From Phycisphaerae bacterium (lineage in GTDB: Bacteria > Planctomycetota > Phycisphaerae > Phycisphaerales > Phycisphaeraceae): a stretch of 36,732 nt of DNA. The notes under the pieces are model-generated. The model was given only the letters and a program-made list of their open reading frames with translations, ran no database searches and was not told where the DNA came from. The stretch spans positions 1 to 36,732 of the forward strand of contig JAUHYI010000046.1 of the NCBI GenBank assembly GCA_030426385.1, given 5' to 3'. Within the stretch, counting starts at the first letter, position 1. Every line of letters begins with the position of its first letter. Made by a program: the position numbers and the translations under genes. Positions 1 to 8,695 of this stretch are shown here, piece after piece.

Positions 1-43
1 GTGATGGAGCTGTTTCCTTGCCCGTGTATTGCGCCCGTAGCCG

Positions 44-1171
44 TTAGTTGGATGACGGCTCTTCGGGCGTGTCCAGTTCGGTGCGGCCGATTTTCTGGCC
101 CAGGCGGTGGACTTTTTCGGCCAAGCCCTGGGCGTCGCTGGCCCGGTCGATCATGTCGGAGGCGGAGATGACGCCACGTTCGTACAGTTGCCAGAGGTGG
201 TCGTCGAGCAATTGCATGCCGAATTTTTTACCGGTCTGGATGGCTGAGTCGATGCGGAAGGTTTTGCCTTCGCGGATCATGTTGGCCACCGCGGGGGTTA
301 CCACCATAAATTCGTAGGCCGCGACCACGGATGGCTTGTCGATGCGGGGCATCAGTTGCTGGCTGAGCACGGCCATGAGCGTGGTGGAAAGCTGGACGCG
401 GATCTGTTCCTGCTGGTTGGTGGGGAACGCGTCGATGACACGGTTGATCGTGGATGAGGCGGAGTTGGTGTGCAAGGTGCCGAACACAAGGTGGCCTGTT
501 TCCGAAGCACTGATCGCCGCTTCGATGGTTTCCAGGTCGCGCAATTCGCCGACGAGGATAACGTCGGGGTCCTGACGCAGGGCACGCCGCAACGCTTCGG
601 AAAAGCTGGGCACGTCCGCCCCTTCGCCGACTTCGCGTTGGTTGACGATGCATTTTTTGTGCGGGTGATAGTATTCGATCGGGTCTTCGACGGTGATGAT
701 GTGATGGTCCTGCGTCAGGTTGATGTGGTTGATCATCGACGCGAGGCTGGTGGATTTACCCGAACCGGTTGGCCCGGTGACCAGGAACAACCCGCGAGGC
801 CGACGGATCAGTTCCTGCACAATGGTGGGCAGGCCGATCTGTTCGAACGTGAGCAATTCGTTGGGAATTCGACGCAGGACGAGCGTCATGTTGCCCTTGC
901 ATTTGAAAATTGACACACGAAAGCGGGCGGCATCGCCATAAGCAAAACCAAAGTCAGCACCGCCGCCTTCCTGGACTTCGTTCTGAGCACGTTCGGGCGA
1001 GATGGATTTCATCAGGGCCATCGTGTCCGCTGGCTCGAGCACTTTGGTTTTGAGTTCCACCAGATGCCCACGCATACGCACAGTCGGCGGTCGGCCCACC
1101 GTCAGATGCAAGTCAGAGGCGTTTTGTTTGATGACGGTGTCGAGCAGGCGATCGATCTGGATGGTGGACAT
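44..1171 (-). CDS. pilT: PilT-type type IV pilus retraction ATPase
   Basis: A 375-residue hexameric secretion ATPase of the PilT class, expected to sit at the cytoplasmic base of the type IV pilus and drive depolymerisation of the fibre. Visible motifs in order: N-terminal PAS-like region (1-100), Walker A GPTGSGKS (133-140), Asp box ITVEDPIEY (159-167), Walker B DVILVGELRD (203-212), His box GHLVFGTLHTN (226-236), and a C-terminal ANMIREGKT segment corresponding to the PilT-specific AIRNLIRE motif. That motif and the lack of an N-terminal MshEN domain or C4 zinc motif distinguish it from PilB. Length is normal for PilT. The ATG at 1171 has a GAGG ribosome site about 10 bases upstream. It is the last gene of a minus-strand series that starts with a kinase and pilB, 129 bases after the FG-GAP gene, so it may have its own promoter. 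Confidence 0.95.
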   Translation of the reverse strand: MSTIQIDRLLDTVIKQNASDLHLTVGRPPTVRMRGHLVELKTKVLEPADTMALMKSISPERAQNEVQEGGGADFGFAYGDAARFRVSIFKCKGNMTLVLRRIPNELLTFEQIGLPTIVQELIRRPRGLFLVTGPTGSGKSTSLASMINHINLTQDHHIITVEDPIEYYHPHKKCIVNQREVGEGADVPSFSEALRRALRQDPDVILVGELRDLETIEAAISASETGHLVFGTLHTNSASSTINRVIDAFPTNQQEQIRVQLSTTLMAVLSQQLMPRIDKPSVVAAYEFMVVTPAVANMIREGKTFRIDSAIQTGKKFGMQLLDDHLWQLYERGVISASDMIDRASDAQGLAEKVHRLGQKIGRTELDTPEEPSSN

Positions 1172-1300
1172 AATGAAACCTCAATGCCATGGAAAGAATG
1201 AGAGCATGCCATCATATTAAATCTGGCCCTTCCCCACACGCGGACGTCGTTGTTTTTACGCTGTCGGCAGGTGGGGTGCATGACCAGCTTTATCTGATCT

Positions 1301-2323
1301 TTATGCATTGACCTCGTAGAGAGCCACCTCGCCGAGGGCATGATTGGCGGCGAGGATGAGGTTGGGTTGGATGACAGCGATATTGGCTGGGCCGGTGTGG
1401 CGATCGATCCAGGTACAGGTCATGTCAAGCGAGCCGGGTTGTTTGGGGCGAAGCATGTACAAATCTTTATCGCCCGCGCGATTGCCGATCAGCAAGGTAG
1501 GCTGGCCGGTAAAGAGTCCTGCCCAGACCACATGCCCGAAACGGATGGCATGTTCGTAGGCCGGTTGCCATTGTCCGGCATTTGAGCGTTTGTAAATGAC
1601 CAGGCGATCGCCGTGGAAGGGTTCGATGGTGATGAGTTCGGGGTGACCATCTCCATCGATATCAAAGACTGCCATGTCGCTGACGTCGTGATCGAGCAGA
1701 CGTTCGTGTTGCCATTGGGGTTGGTCGGTTGAGGGCGCGGTGATAGCGAATAGGCCGTCGATGCCGGAAACCATCAGGCGTGGTTTGCCGTCGAGTTCGA
1801 CAATATTCATGCCATGATTGCGACGAATACCATCGAGGATGGTTTGCGCTTCGAGGGGTGTTCCCCACTGTTGGGTAAGTGGGGCTGCGACCACTTTTCC
1901 GGGGACGGTCCAGTCTTCCTGCGCGGCTTTGGCATTCGCCAGCGTTGCACCGATGACCCATTGGCCGAAAATCATGACGCGATGGGCAAACGGCAAATCC
2001 AACACGGGGGCGACCTGCCATTGCTGACCGCTGGCGTCGCTGGGTTTAATGTCAACCACGCAGGCCTGATCGAAATGGTAAATCGGCCAAGCCCGTTGAA
2101 TGGCCAGAGCACGCCCCGTGCCATCGTTGATCGCAATCAAACTCATCACGCCGCCGGGACGGTCCCAGACCTGAATGGGTTTGTGATGCGGTGGTGAATA
2201 GGCATAACACGGGCCATGCAGTTCTGTGGCGGCCATATAAAAAGGTTGGTTGCCGATGCGATTGACGCAAACCGCATAGACCATGGGAAGTTCACCGAGC
2301 ACTTGCTTGCAGATGTTGGGCAT
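1301..2323 (-). CDS. FG-GAP/VCBS-like beta-propeller protein, no signal peptide
   Basis: A 340-residue protein that I recognise only at the fold level. It is rich in beta-strand segments, with one clear calcium-type FG-GAP/VCBS loop, FDIDGDGHPELITIEPF at 220-236, and weaker related blades before and after it. Such repeats form seven-bladed propellers that bind proteins or sugars. There is no signal peptide or membrane segment, so it appears cytoplasmic, which is less usual for this repeat type. The gene begins 4 bases after the stop of the TIM-barrel gene and lies between pilB and pilT, so co-transcription is likely. The function is unknown. A sugar-related role together with the TIM-barrel partner is possible but not shown by the sequence. 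Confidence 0.8.
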   Translation of the reverse strand: MPNICKQVLGELPMVYAVCVNRIGNQPFYMAATELHGPCYAYSPPHHKPIQVWDRPGGVMSLIAINDGTGRALAIQRAWPIYHFDQACVVDIKPSDASGQQWQVAPVLDLPFAHRVMIFGQWVIGATLANAKAAQEDWTVPGKVVAAPLTQQWGTPLEAQTILDGIRRNHGMNIVELDGKPRLMVSGIDGLFAITAPSTDQPQWQHERLLDHDVSDMAVFDIDGDGHPELITIEPFHGDRLVIYKRSNAGQWQPAYEHAIRFGHVVWAGLFTGQPTLLIGNRAGDKDLYMLRPKQPGSLDMTCTWIDRHTGPANIAVIQPNLILAANHALGEVALYEVNA

Positions 2324-2327
2324 GTTT

Positions 2328-3242
2328 TTAACAATCCTGATGGCGAATCTGTTGCCAGGCGGTGGTCATCACTTGTCGGATATGGCTTAAAAAATTGTCA
2401 GGCGACGTGGCCATCCAGTTACGCTGTTCGATCGCGACGGGGGTAGGGCGGTCATGGGGTTGGCGTAATGCGAAAGCCCGCGCCAGAATCGCCGTCAACA
2501 TTTTCATATCCAATGCACCCGGAGGCTCGCCGACGCAGACATGGGTATCACCGAACCACGGGTGGGTCCGATCGAGCACCGGGCTGGACAGATGCAATTG
2601 CTCGACCATCGGCCAACATTGATTAAGCGAAGCGATCGGCTCCTCTTGGTTGAGCATGGCATGGCCGCTGTCCCAACATAACGAAAAGTTGGATTGGGCT
2701 TGACGCACCATGTCGACCAGCTTTATCGCCTGGTCCGAATGCCCGAGGAGCATGCACTTGTGCGCGTCTTGATCCAGAGGTTCGAGCACCACGCGCATGT
2801 TGTTTAATTGTTGCGCCCGCTCGCATAATTGCACGAGGCTGTCAGCCAAACCGCGCATGGCTTCTGGGCGCTGATGCGGTTGCACATCGGGACCGCTACG
2901 CACGCAAAATGTTGTAGCGCCACACGCGGCAGCGATATCCATTAGCCGACCGGTGAAATCAATCGCATGGTTGCGAATCGTCGCGGCTGTTGATGACAAG
3001 CTGCAATCGGGTTTGTCGATCATCCCCGGACACCAAACCACCAGCGTCGCGTCATGTTGTTCAAATAACCGCCGCAGCCGGGCCTGATCGCTAAATGCCG
3101 GATTCGGAATCATCCATTCGATACGCTGAAAAAAACCGTCATCCAAAACGCGTTCTATCGCGGGAATCATCACGTCCTGACGTTCAATGTACGGAAAATA
3201 TACTTCGGAGATTAATAAGCTGGGTTGGAAATGGGTTAGCAT
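2328..3242 (-). CDS. Xylose-isomerase-like TIM-barrel (sugar epimerase/isomerase family)
   Basis: A 304-residue protein of the AP-endonuclease-2/xylose-isomerase-like TIM-barrel superfamily. The four metal ligands expected for its sugar-epimerase members are all in place: Glu in RVVLEPLDQ (154), Asp in LCWDSGHA (191), His in VEQLHLSS (217) and Glu in PVAIEQRNW (272). It is probably a divalent-metal ketose epimerase or isomerase acting in the cytoplasm; the substrate is unknown. I place the start at the ATG at 3242, which follows the pilB stop by a single base (TAAaATG). The longer reading frame to 3299 would overlap pilB by over 50 bases with a poor Lys/Ser-rich N-terminus. The gene appears translationally coupled to pilB and is followed after 4 bases by the FG-GAP gene. 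Its place inside a pilus ATPase series is odd. Confidence 0.82.
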   Translation of the reverse strand: MLTHFQPSLLISEVYFPYIERQDVMIPAIERVLDDGFFQRIEWMIPNPAFSDQARLRRLFEQHDATLVVWCPGMIDKPDCSLSSTAATIRNHAIDFTGRLMDIAAACGATTFCVRSGPDVQPHQRPEAMRGLADSLVQLCERAQQLNNMRVVLEPLDQDAHKCMLLGHSDQAIKLVDMVRQAQSNFSLCWDSGHAMLNQEEPIASLNQCWPMVEQLHLSSPVLDRTHPWFGDTHVCVGEPPGALDMKMLTAILARAFALRQPHDRPTPVAIEQRNWMATSPDNFLSHIRQVMTTAWQQIRHQDC

Positions 3243-3243
3243 T

Positions 3244-5082
3244 TTACACAGCGACCGGCTCTTCGCTTTCGGCGTTTTGTTCTTCGACGACGCCTTCAAC
3301 CTGCGCGACGCGTGCGATCTCTGCCGGACTGGTCATGCCAGCCAGGGCTTTGAGGCGACCGTCGGATAACAGGTTGCGCATGCCGCCATCGATGGCCGCC
3401 TTTTGCAATTTGTTGAGCGGTGCTCGTTGGTAAGCCATTTCGCGGATCTGGTGATTCATCAGCATCAGTTCGTAGATGCCTTTTCGACCGCGATAGCCGA
3501 CGCCCTGGCAGCGTGTACAGCCGACGGGTTTGTAGATTTGGTTGGATTTCAAATCGTCGGAGGTGATGCCAACCTGCCGCAGAATTTTCTGGTCGGGGGC
3601 AGGGTCTATCGCTTTGCATTTTGGGCATAGCAAACGGATCAGACGCTGGGCGAGCACGGCTTGCAATGAGCTGGCTACGAGGAAGGGTTTCAATCCCATG
3701 TCGGTCAATCGCGTGATCGATGACGGAGCGTCGTTGGTGTGTAGCGTGGAAAAAACCAAGTGGCCGGTCAAGGCTGCCTGAATGGCAATGGTGCCGACTT
3801 CCTGATCGCGAATTTCGCCGACGAGAATAATCTCGGGAGCCTGACGCAACATCGATCGCAACACCATTGAGAACGTTCGGCCGACGCTTGCATCGACCTG
3901 GCATTGGTTGATGCCTTTGAACTGAAATTCAACGGGGTCTTCTGCGGTGATGATTTTCTTGTTGGGCGTGTTGAGTTCGTTGAGCGCGGTGTACAGGGTG
4001 GTGGTTTTACCTGAACCGGTGGGGCCAGTCACGAGGAAAATACCGTTGGGGTATTTGATGACCTTGTTAAACAGTTCGAGCGTGTCGGGGAGCATGCCTA
4101 AGTTGGGCAGGCCCACCAACGCCGAACCGGGCCGTAAAATACGCATCACGATACTCGGCCCGTGGTAGCACGGACAGCAACTCACGCGGAAATCCAGCGC
4201 TTCATTGTCGATGACCATTTTGATACGGCCGTCGAGCGGGATGCGTCGTTCGTCGAGTTTCATACCCGCCATAACTTTCAGACGAGCGATGATGCCGGAC
4301 TGCGCACTTTTGGGGATGCGCTCGCGAATGTGACACACGCCGTCAATGCGAAAACGCAGGCGCACGTAGGACTCCATCGGTTCGACGTGAATATCACTGG
4401 CACCCGAGCGCACCGCGTCGGTGATGAACTTGTCGACCAGGCGAATGATCGGCGATTCTTCGACGTGAGCACGTCGCTTTTTTCGGCCTGCCTGATCGAT
4501 GGACGAGCCGCGATCGATCGATGAATCAATGCTCGACGAATCCATCGAGACGCCACGGTCCATCGTGTCCATCGAGTTGCCCGCGTCGATCGATGACCCG
4601 CGGTCGACCGAGAGGTCCCGGGTGATCTGGTCGATGCTGGCCTGCGTTTCACTCAGGTTGCGTTCGATGTAGGACTTGATCTGCGAACGCGATGCGATGG
4701 CGAATTCGAGATCTTTGTTTAAGCGAAACCGCAACGTGTCGTGCAGTTCCATATCGTTGGGATCAGCGATTAATAATTTGAGCTTGCCGTCATTGATTGC
4801 CACCGGCAGTACGAGGAATTTGGTGATTACCTCGCGTGGGATGCTGGTCATGACTTCTTTGTCAATTGCTCCGGGTTTATCCAGATCGACAAATTCCCAG
4901 CCGACCTGCGATGCCAGGGCCTTGGCGACATCGCGATCGGTGGCGTAGCCCAGCTCGACGAGGGTTTCGCCGATGCGATGCCGTGTGCCCTTGGCGACAT
5001 TGAGCGCATCTTCCAATTGAGCGTCGGATACCTTGCCCCAACCCCGCAGGATTTCGCCCAGCATTCGGCGTTTTCGAGCCAT
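3244..5082 (-). CDS. pilB: PilB/GspE-type assembly ATPase
   Basis: A 612-residue extension ATPase for type IV pili or a type II secretion pseudopilus. Domains: N-terminal MshEN/GspE-N region with two LGxxLxxxG repeats (8-62), a second N-terminal lobe (to about 145), a low-complexity linker (149-200) made of repeated SID/SMD tripeptides, and the ATPase core with Walker A GPTGSGKT (353-360), Asp box ITAEDPVEF (378-386), Walker B EIILVGEIRD (417-426) and His box GHLVFSTLHTN (440-450). A C4 zinc site (Cys486, 489, 522, 525), which marks PilB/GspE and is absent from PilT, is intact. The MshEN fold can bind c-di-GMP in some relatives; whether this copy does is not known. The start ATG at 5082 has GAGG about 10 bases upstream. 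The TIM-barrel gene starts one base after the stop. Confidence 0.93.
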   Translation of the reverse strand: MARKRRMLGEILRGWGKVSDAQLEDALNVAKGTRHRIGETLVELGYATDRDVAKALASQVGWEFVDLDKPGAIDKEVMTSIPREVITKFLVLPVAINDGKLKLLIADPNDMELHDTLRFRLNKDLEFAIASRSQIKSYIERNLSETQASIDQITRDLSVDRGSSIDAGNSMDTMDRGVSMDSSSIDSSIDRGSSIDQAGRKKRRAHVEESPIIRLVDKFITDAVRSGASDIHVEPMESYVRLRFRIDGVCHIRERIPKSAQSGIIARLKVMAGMKLDERRIPLDGRIKMVIDNEALDFRVSCCPCYHGPSIVMRILRPGSALVGLPNLGMLPDTLELFNKVIKYPNGIFLVTGPTGSGKTTTLYTALNELNTPNKKIITAEDPVEFQFKGINQCQVDASVGRTFSMVLRSMLRQAPEIILVGEIRDQEVGTIAIQAALTGHLVFSTLHTNDAPSSITRLTDMGLKPFLVASSLQAVLAQRLIRLLCPKCKAIDPAPDQKILRQVGITSDDLKSNQIYKPVGCTRCQGVGYRGRKGIYELMLMNHQIREMAYQRAPLNKLQKAAIDGGMRNLLSDGRLKALAGMTSPAEIARVAQVEGVVEEQNAESEEPVAV

Positions 5083-5202
5083 GAAACATGCACCTCAAAT
5101 AATCGGATCACTCGGTTCGCAACGATCTCCGGATATGCATTATGGATTGCATCACGGCCCACCGCAAGCGTTGGCCGCTTGTGATGCGCGTTGCATATCC
5201 AG

Positions 5203-5208
5203 ATTATA
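5203..5208 (-). promoter_or_regulatory. Candidate -10 element for pilB
   Basis: A perfect TATAAT on the minus strand lies about 120 bases upstream of the pilB ATG and 42 bases after the kinase stop. The sequence at the -35 distance is poor, so this is only a candidate. It would give pilB a promoter separate from the kinase gene. Confidence 0.3.
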
Positions 5209-5249
5209 GCCGTTGTTACGGTTGGGGAAGGTGGGAGGGAGGCGTGGGA

Positions 5250-6635
5250 TTAGCTGGCCAGGGCGGCGATTAGGCCGACGGTCAGCAGTATCGCGACGGT
5301 CCAGCCCGCGATGGCCGCCCAGAACACGGGTTGGTCCACGAGGGATGGCTGCGTTTCGACGTGTTGCAGGGTTTGGGTGGCATCGCTGGTCGATTTTTCT
5401 TCGACGGCCGAGAGCGAGGAAAAGTCGAAATTCTGGCGGGCATGGATCGGCGGTTCGCCTGCCTTGACCGCGTTGAGATCTTCGAGCATTTCGGTGGTGC
5501 TGTTGTATCGCTTGTTGCGATCCTTGGCCATCGCCACTTCGATGATTTCACTGATGCCGTTGGAGAGGGACGGATTCAATTCGTCGGGTGGAATCATGTC
5601 CTCTTTGAGATGCTTGTGCATGACTGCCGACGGGTTGGGCCCATCGAACGGCACCTGGCCGGTGACCATGTGATAGAACGTGGCACCGAGGCAATAAATG
5701 TCAGCCCGAAAATCGATATCCACCACGCCACGAATCTGTTCGGGAGAAATGTAATACGGCGTGCCGTGGGCTTTGCCTTTTTCCGCCTCGGCAGCTTCGC
5801 GATCGGACACCGCCCGGGCCAAACCCATGTCGGCCAGTTTTACCGCGCCATCGTTAGCAATCATGATGTTTTTCGGTTTGACATCACGATGAACGAAGCC
5901 TGCGGCGTGGGCATGCTCAAGAGCCTGAGCGACCTGAATGATGACATTCAGCGCTTCTTTTTCGCTGTAGCGTGTCATCTCCACGATGTCGTCATAGACG
6001 GTTTTGCCTTCGACGTATTCCATGACGAAATAATGGAATTCGCCTGACTTGCCTACGTCGAGTGCCCCGACGATATTCGGATGATTCAGCTTCGCCGCCG
6101 CCCGACCTTCCGCATAAAACCGTTCGACGAATTGCGGGTTGTTGGTGTGTTTGCGAGGCAACACCTTGATCGCAACCATGCGGTCAAGGCTCATCTGTTT
6201 GGCCTTGTACACCGTGGCCATGGCTCCCGCGCCGAGCTTGCCGAGGATCTGGAAGCCGGGGATCTGTTGGTTCGAGCGTTGCTCGTCAACCATCGGCCTC
6301 AAGCGTGATAACTGTTTACGGGTGATGATCTCGTTGGTGACCAGCACTTCGCCGAGGGTGCTGCCGCCTGGGTCGCTGGCTTCGTTGATGCCCGGAGCGC
6401 CAGCGCGGACCAGTTTTTTTTGTAATTTCAGGGCTTCGCGCACTTCTTCGGTGGTGGCCAGACCTTGCTCAATGACCAGTCGGCCTAAGACGGTGTCCTG
6501 GCTGCCCTGAGTGCCGCCGCTGGTGCCGCCTGATGAAGCCGATGAGCCTGAGGTGCCCGACGCGCCTGGGGTGCGAGAGGAATAGCCTGTGCCACTGGCG
6601 CGATTAGAAGAGTTGCTTGAATTGCCTTGCGCCAT
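5250..6635 (-). CDS. Membrane-anchored Ser/Thr protein kinase with MshEN-like N-terminus
   Basis: A 461-residue Hanks-type kinase. After a Ser/Gly/Thr-rich leader (1-48) come two helix pairs resembling the GspE/MshE N-terminal repeat (LGRLVIEQGLATTEEV at 50-65 and LGEVLVTNEIITRKQL at 94-109). The kinase domain spans about 128-390: glycine loop GKLGAGAMATVYKA (132-145), Lys157 in VAIK, catalytic loop HRDVKPKN (249-256, Asp251), DMG in place of DFG (269-271) and GTPYYISPEQ (291-300). The catalytic residues needed for activity are present. One hydrophobic segment near the C-terminus (438-460) should anchor the protein in the membrane tail-first, with the kinase in the cytoplasm. The gene lies 167 bases upstream of pilB on the same strand, and the shared N-terminal module suggests a link to pilus or secretion control. 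The start has AGG 6-7 bases upstream. Confidence 0.92.
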   Translation of the reverse strand: MAQGNSSNSSNRASGTGYSSRTPGASGTSGSSASSGGTSGGTQGSQDTVLGRLVIEQGLATTEEVREALKLQKKLVRAGAPGINEASDPGGSTLGEVLVTNEIITRKQLSRLRPMVDEQRSNQQIPGFQILGKLGAGAMATVYKAKQMSLDRMVAIKVLPRKHTNNPQFVERFYAEGRAAAKLNHPNIVGALDVGKSGEFHYFVMEYVEGKTVYDDIVEMTRYSEKEALNVIIQVAQALEHAHAAGFVHRDVKPKNIMIANDGAVKLADMGLARAVSDREAAEAEKGKAHGTPYYISPEQIRGVVDIDFRADIYCLGATFYHMVTGQVPFDGPNPSAVMHKHLKEDMIPPDELNPSLSNGISEIIEVAMAKDRNKRYNSTTEMLEDLNAVKAGEPPIHARQNFDFSSLSAVEEKSTSDATQTLQHVETQPSLVDQPVFWAAIAGWTVAILLTVGLIAALAS

Positions 6636-7109
6636 AGCGACCTGTATTTAGAAAAGTGAGGCCGGAATCTTTCGAACCATTCACCCATTCCGCAATCGGA
6701 CCGGGGCACAATAATTTTGGATCAGAATCAGGAACCAACACACACCAAATTGATCCAAAACAACCTATGCACGATGGCCGGTTACTAACCTGGAAACAGG
6801 CCTTGGCCGGGATCGTGCTCCACGCCGTCAATTGTACCCGGAAAAAACCGCGTTGCGAGTAAGTATAGCGGCGTCTCGCAAGAGGGTGACGGTAGATAGC
6901 TGGCCTGATTTTGTCAACCCTATCTTCTGGCAGAATGGCTGTTTGAAGCATTATGTCGTGGCACAACCGATACTTTTTAAGCATGTTCACACAAACTGGT
7001 CAAAACGGCAGGCGAAAAGTTAAGATTCCGTCTACTATCTTGTCATCCGTTTCATCATCGTGGTGCTGCTCAAGCGTTTGGGTTTGCTGCGATGGGATAG
7101 GATCGTTTC
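6636..7109. other. 474-bp divergent intergenic region between kinase and prenyl synthase genes
   Basis: This gap holds no convincing gene. On the minus strand a consensus TTGACA (6912-6917) is followed after 17 bases by the weak TACCGT (6889-6894); this could serve the kinase, about 255 bases away. A TATACT at 6862-6867 (minus) is another possible -10. For the plus-strand gene at 7110 I see a GGATAGGA-like ribosome site but no clear promoter. Confidence 0.4.
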
Positions 7110-8231
7110 GTGACCATGCAAAGCTCCGCTTCTCGTGTACCCGAGGCCTACGTGTTGACACGTTTGGGCAATGCGACCTTGCGCGATCAATTGGCGCTGG
7201 AATTGGATGACGTTTGGGCCAGGTTCCGGGCGGAATTGGCCAGTGACCTGCCGTGCGTCAATGACTTGGTTGACCATGTGGAACATTATCGCGGGAAGAT
7301 GCTGCGGCCGACGCTGGTGTTTGCCAGTGCGTTGGTGTGTGCTGGCAATAGTGCAGACCATAGTGCAGGCCATGGAGAGACGGGCAATAATGGGGCAGCA
7401 GCAGGTCAGCCGATCCAGCCGAACCGTCCGATCGTTGATGCCCATCGCGTGTTGGCGACCGTGGTGGAAATGGTGCACATGGCCACGCTGGTACACGATG
7501 ACATTCTCGACGAAGCCGACACGCGACGGCGCGGCGTGACCATCAATCGGCTCAAAGGCAACGAGGCCGCAGTCATGCTCGGCGATTACCTGATCAGTCA
7601 CGCGTACCATCTGTGTTCAAGTTTGAACGACCAGCAATTTAGCCGAACGGTCGCGGACACCACCAACACCGTGTGCGAAGGCGAGCTATTGCAATTGACC
7701 AATCGCAATAATTGGCTGTTGGATGAACGCACGTATTTCGACATTATCCGCCGCAAGACCGCGAGCCTGTGTGGGATGTGTTGCCAATTGGGAGCTCAGG
7801 TGTCCGGCGCCGAAGCGAGTACCGTCGATGCCTTGGCGGGTTACGGCGAAAAATTAGGCGTGGCATTTCAAATTGTCGATGACGTGCTCGATCTGACCGG
7901 GTCGGAACAGACCGTGGGCAAAACATTGCGCAGCGATTTACTCAAGGGCAAATTAACCTTGCCGTTGATTCATCACCTGTCGCAGATGTCGTCAGCAAAT
8001 CGGCAACAGATGATCGAACAAATGGAATTGTTGGTGGCTGGTCATGAACCGACATCCACGTTGGAAAGTTTAGCCAAGGATGTCGCGACATCAGGTGCCA
8101 TCGAGTACGCGCGGCAATGGGCTCGACGCCTGGTCGATCAGGCGGTGGAGGCTTTGGATGTGTTGCCAGCGTCCGCGTCGAAAGCATTGTTGCGCGACAT
8201 GGCTGAGGCAGTTATCCATCGCAAGCTGTAA
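7110..8231 (+). CDS. Trans-type polyprenyl diphosphate synthase
   Basis: A 373-residue isoprenyl diphosphate synthase that adds isopentenyl diphosphate units to an allylic primer. Both aspartate-rich metal motifs are intact: DDILD (130-134) followed by the DTRRRG loop, and DDVLD (257-261). The GKMLRPTL segment (62-69) is the usual diphosphate-binding motif. Residues 78-108 form a Gly/Ala/His/Asn-rich insertion between helices, longer than in typical relatives. Its general form fits long-chain (octaprenyl or nonaprenyl, quinone side-chain) or GGPP synthases; chain length cannot be read reliably. The GTG at 7110 and ATG at 7116 are both possible starts, with ATG the likelier. It stands alone on the plus strand. 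Confidence 0.9.
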   Translation: MTMQSSASRVPEAYVLTRLGNATLRDQLALELDDVWARFRAELASDLPCVNDLVDHVEHYRGKMLRPTLVFASALVCAGNSADHSAGHGETGNNGAAAGQPIQPNRPIVDAHRVLATVVEMVHMATLVHDDILDEADTRRRGVTINRLKGNEAAVMLGDYLISHAYHLCSSLNDQQFSRTVADTTNTVCEGELLQLTNRNNWLLDERTYFDIIRRKTASLCGMCCQLGAQVSGAEASTVDALAGYGEKLGVAFQIVDDVLDLTGSEQTVGKTLRSDLLKGKLTLPLIHHLSQMSSANRQQMIEQMELLVAGHEPTSTLESLAKDVATSGAIEYARQWARRLVDQAVEALDVLPASASKALLRDMAEAVIHRKL

Positions 8232-8695
8232 AAAACAATGGGGCGATCGACGGACGACATTGATTCGAATAACACGTCACGTCATGTCACGGCAACGGCG
8301 GCGGCAATGGAAATGAAAATAGCAACCGCGACTTGCGCGAACGAGTGTGCGCACTTCGGCACACCATTGGTGCGCATCGCGTGCCGCCGTCAACAAAACC
8401 AATCCCGGCAAAGATTCATGCGTTAGCTGCCGCTTTTGTAAAGGCGCGAAAGTGTGCGTCCAACTCTACGTCGTCGCGCCACCCATGGGCGGTTGCAAAC
8501 GATAAATGACGCACGTGTTTTCGGGGATTCGGTAGCCGTCCGTTTTTGTGGAAGTTGATGTAATCGTTACAAACCGATCAAGTTTGCTAGAGAAGGGCTG
8601 CATAATCGACCGATAAGTTACCTGTATCGGTTGTTTTACGAGATTTTAAGGCGAATTCGATTGAACTGTGACCCAACAGTTTCTAGCATACTACG
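8232..8695. other. 464-bp intergenic region with hairpins
   Basis: No convincing gene is seen. The segment contains a perfect TGCGCAC/GTGCGCA inverted repeat near 8350-8378, a hairpin at 8609-8631, and a compact inverted repeat AACTGT-N6-ACAGTT at 8664-8681, only 15 bases before the GTG of the signalling gene. The last of these could be an operator. Confidence 0.4.
8609..8637 (+). terminator. Hairpin ACCGATA/TATCGGT followed by TGTTTT
   Basis: A 7-bp perfect stem (8609-8615 with 8625-8631) and a 9-base loop is followed by TGTTTT. It could be a weak intrinsic terminator or leader hairpin. It is 380 bases after the prenyl synthase stop and 60 bases before the next start, so an attenuator is also possible. 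Confidence 0.35.

Noticed and set aside
2328..3299. Longer N-terminus for the TIM-barrel protein starting at 3299
   Set aside because: It would overlap the pilB coding end by 56 bases and adds a Lys/Ser-rich stretch; ATG 3242 follows the pilB stop by one base.
5331..6047. A 238-codon frame on the plus strand opposite the kinase gene
   Set aside because: It lies wholly antisense to a kinase domain with clear motifs and has no recognisable domain or ribosome site.
6959..6974. TGGCAC element resembling the -24 half of a sigma-54 promoter
   Set aside because: The -12 half (TTGC) is missing at the required spacing.
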